A stretch of DNA of 7,180 nucleotides, from NCBI GenBank assembly GCA_013812265.1, contig JACCTQ010000300.1:1-7180 (forward strand), read 5' to 3'. The notes beneath the pieces were generated by a model. It was not told where the DNA came from and made no database searches. It saw nothing but the letters and a program-made list of their open reading frames with translations. Source of the stretch: Actinomycetota bacterium. GTDB taxonomy: Bacteria > Actinomycetota > Thermoleophilia > Gaiellales > Gaiellaceae. Position numbers and translations under genes: made by a program. Positions 5,809 to 7,180 of the stretch are shown piece by piece. Each line of letters begins with the position of its first letter. Within the stretch, counting starts at the first letter, position 1.

Positions 5809-6825
5809 CTAGCGGTCGGCCTGGACCGGCATGGCGACCACCCGGCGGGGGGCAGGGTGGAAGCAGGCCTTGAAGTGGCCGTTGCCGTTTGCGGGCCGGA
5901 GCTCCGGGTGCTCGGTGCGGCAGCGCTCCGTCGCGAACGGGCAGCGCGGAGAGTAGAGGCAGATGTCCTCGGGCCGGTCGTCCTCCTCCAGCGGCCGTAG
6001 CGGGATGTAGCGGTCCGGCCCGGGCTCCTCGAGCCCGCGCAGGACGGGGACGGCGGAGAGCAGAGCCTGCGTGTAGGGGTGCACCGGGGCGGTGATCAGC
6101 TCGTCCGTGGGGCCGCGCTCGACGACCTCGCCCCGGTAGAGGACGTAGATCTCGCCGTCCTGGCTGACATAGCGCGCAGTTGCGACGTCGTGGGTGATGA
6201 AGAGGATCGAGATCCCGAGCCGAGCGCGGAGGTCTCCGAGGAGCTGGAGGATGCCGAGTCGCAGCGAGACGTCGATCATCGACACCGCCTCGTCGGCGAC
6301 GAGGACCTCGGGGTCGACGGTGAGCGCTCGCGCGACCACGACCCGCTGACGCTGCCCGCCGGAGAGCGCGTGCGGGTACTTGTAGAGCACCGAGCGCCAG
6401 TTGAGACCTACGAGCCCGAGCAGCTCACGGGCGCGCTCGCGAATCCAGGCGCGGTCCGCGCCGAGCCGCTTGGCCTGCAGCTTAAGCGGCGCCTGCAGCG
6501 TCTGCTCGATCGTTCGCGTGGGGTTGAGCGCGGAGTAGGGGTCCTGGTGGACCAGCTGGACCTTGCGGAAGTACGGCTGGCGCTCGCGCAGCGGAAGCGT
6601 GTCGATGCGGGTCCCGTCCAGCGTCAGCTCGCCGGCCTCGAACGACTCGAGCCCCGCGACGATGCGGCCGAACGTCGTCTTCCCGCTTCCGGACTCGCCG
6701 ATCACGCAAACGGCCCCGGCCTTCGGAACCTCCAGCGCGACGCCCCGCAGCGCCCGCACCTGAGCGTGGCCCAGCGGGCCTCGCTTCCCGGGGAACGTCT
6801 TGCGGATGCCGACGGCCTGGATCAC
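5809..6825 (-). CDS. Oligopeptide/dipeptide-type ABC transporter ATP-binding protein (OppF/DppF-like)
   Basis: This 338-residue nucleotide-binding subunit would power uptake through a peptide-type ABC importer at the cytoplasmic face of the membrane. Motifs: Walker A GESGSGKTT (43-51), Q-loop Q94 in VHQDPYSALNP, signature LSGGQRQR (154-161), Walker B VLVADE (174-179) with catalytic E179, D-loop SMID (182-185) and switch H212 in FITHD. The C-terminal oligopeptide-transporter extension starts at HPYTQALLSAVP (249-260) and holds four cysteines, C289, C295, C302 and C321. The residue after the Walker B Glu is Ala instead of the usual Pro. The GTG start overlaps the OppD-type stop by 4 nt. Being upstream of and tightly packed with muropeptide-degrading genes, the transporter may carry muropeptides or stem peptides; substrate choice depends on the binding protein, which is outside the window. 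Confidence 0.93.
   Translation of the reverse strand: MIQAVGIRKTFPGKRGPLGHAQVRALRGVALEVPKAGAVCVIGESGSGKTTFGRIVAGLESFEAGELTLDGTRIDTLPLRERQPYFRKVQLVHQDPYSALNPTRTIEQTLQAPLKLQAKRLGADRAWIRERARELLGLVGLNWRSVLYKYPHALSGGQRQRVVVARALTVDPEVLVADEAVSMIDVSLRLGILQLLGDLRARLGISILFITHDVATARYVSQDGEIYVLYRGEVVERGPTDELITAPVHPYTQALLSAVPVLRGLEEPGPDRYIPLRPLEEDDRPEDICLYSPRCPFATERCRTEHPELRPANGNGHFKACFHPAPRRVVAMPVQADR
6822..6825 (-). promoter_or_regulatory. GTGA stop-start overlap of the two ABC ATPase genes
   Basis: On the - strand the GTG start of the OppF-type gene (6825-6823) overlaps the TGA stop of the OppD-type gene (6824-6822). No Shine-Dalgarno is seen upstream. Coupled translation would give matched amounts of the two ATPase subunits, which normally form a heterodimer. 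Confidence 0.7.
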
Positions 6826-7180
6826 GGGACCGGGAAAGCGTGCGCTCGCGGCGGTGCCAGCATGTGGCAGGCGACCCGGCGTCCGCCGTCGAGCGTGACG
6901 AGCGGAGGGTGCTCCAGCTCACAAATGTCCATTCTCAGCGGACAGCGGTCGAAGAAGACGCAACCCTGCGCCGGGATCGTCGTCAGGTCCGGGGGCGAGC
7001 CGGGGAGCGGGCGGGCGTCCGACATGTCGCCGACGATCCGCGGGATCGCTGCCACCAGGCCCTGCGTGTACGGATGCTTCGGGTCGGTCAGCACGTCGCC
7101 GGTCGGACCTTCCTCGACGATACGCCCCGCGTACATGACGACCATGCGATCCGTCAGCTCGGCGACGATGCCGATGTCGT
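6822..7180 (-). CDS. Oligopeptide/dipeptide-type ABC transporter ATP-binding protein (OppD/DppD-like), C-terminal fragment
   Basis: The gene enters the window from the right; about 118 codons are seen, starting within the post-H-loop segment DIGIVAELTDRMVVMYAGR, the normal continuation of the 'HD-GVVAE-ADRV-VMYAG' stretch of OppD/DppD proteins. The ATG at 7145 is therefore internal and not a start. After it come IVEEGPTGDVL, the oligopeptide-transporter extension HPYTQGLVAAIPRI, and a cysteine cluster with CVFFDRC, then C after six residues, and a final VACHML. The spacing C-x5-C-x6-C is the same as in the downstream OppF-type protein. The ATPase core motifs are outside the window. It pairs with the OppF-type subunit in the usual D-then-F order, so binding-protein and two permease genes are expected further upstream (beyond base 7180). 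Confidence 0.92.
   Translation of the reverse strand, partial: DIGIVAELTDRMVVMYAGRIVEEGPTGDVLTDPKHPYTQGLVAAIPRIVGDMSDARPLPGSPPDLTTIPAQGCVFFDRCPLRMDICELEHPPLVTLDGGRRVACHMLAPPRAHAFPVP

Noticed and set aside
6822..7145. A short 107-residue gene starting at ATG 7145
   Set aside because: The frame stays open to the window edge and the upstream codons continue the OppD/DppD family pattern, so the ATG is internal.

Overview
The window is very GC-rich and fully packed with genes. Every start codon that can be placed is GTG or TTG. This suggests a high-GC bacterium, most likely an actinobacterial-type lineage (perhaps a deep branch such as Thermoleophilia). The assignment rests on base composition, start-codon use and gene content only, so it is tentative. 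No RNA gene, mobile element, CRISPR array or large intergenic region is visible.

Layout: two convergent gene sets meet tail to tail near 2480. On the + strand (1-2487) are the 3' end of anmK (anhydro-MurNAc kinase), nagZ (family GH3 beta-N-acetylglucosaminidase) and a BadF/BcrA-type sugar kinase resembling N-acetylglucosamine/N-acetylmuramate kinases. On the - strand, read from 7180 down to 2472, are the 3' end of an OppD/DppD-type ABC transporter ATPase, an OppF/DppF-type ATPase, a 372-residue GNAT acetyltransferase, a serine beta-lactamase-fold protein of the AmiE (YbbE) type, and namZ (DUF1343/GH171 exo-N-acetylmuramidase). Genes within each set overlap by 4 nt or lie 1-4 nt apart, so each is probably one transcript. 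No promoter or terminator could be identified.

Taken together this is a peptidoglycan (muropeptide) recycling locus. In Bacillus, NagZ, AmiE and NamZ trim wall fragments step by step from the non-reducing end: GlcNAc off, stem peptide off, MurNAc off. Here none of the three has room for a signal peptide, and a peptide-type ABC transporter lies upstream in the same operon as the amidase and NamZ. The inferred scheme is that whole muropeptides are imported by the ABC transporter and broken down in the cytoplasm. The free sugars would then be phosphorylated by the BadF-type kinase, and anhydro-MurNAc by AnmK. The GNAT enzyme in the operon is the least explained member; it may re-acetylate de-N-acetylated amino sugars. 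MurQ etherase, NagA/NagB, the transporter permeases and the binding protein are not in the window and are expected in the flanks or elsewhere.
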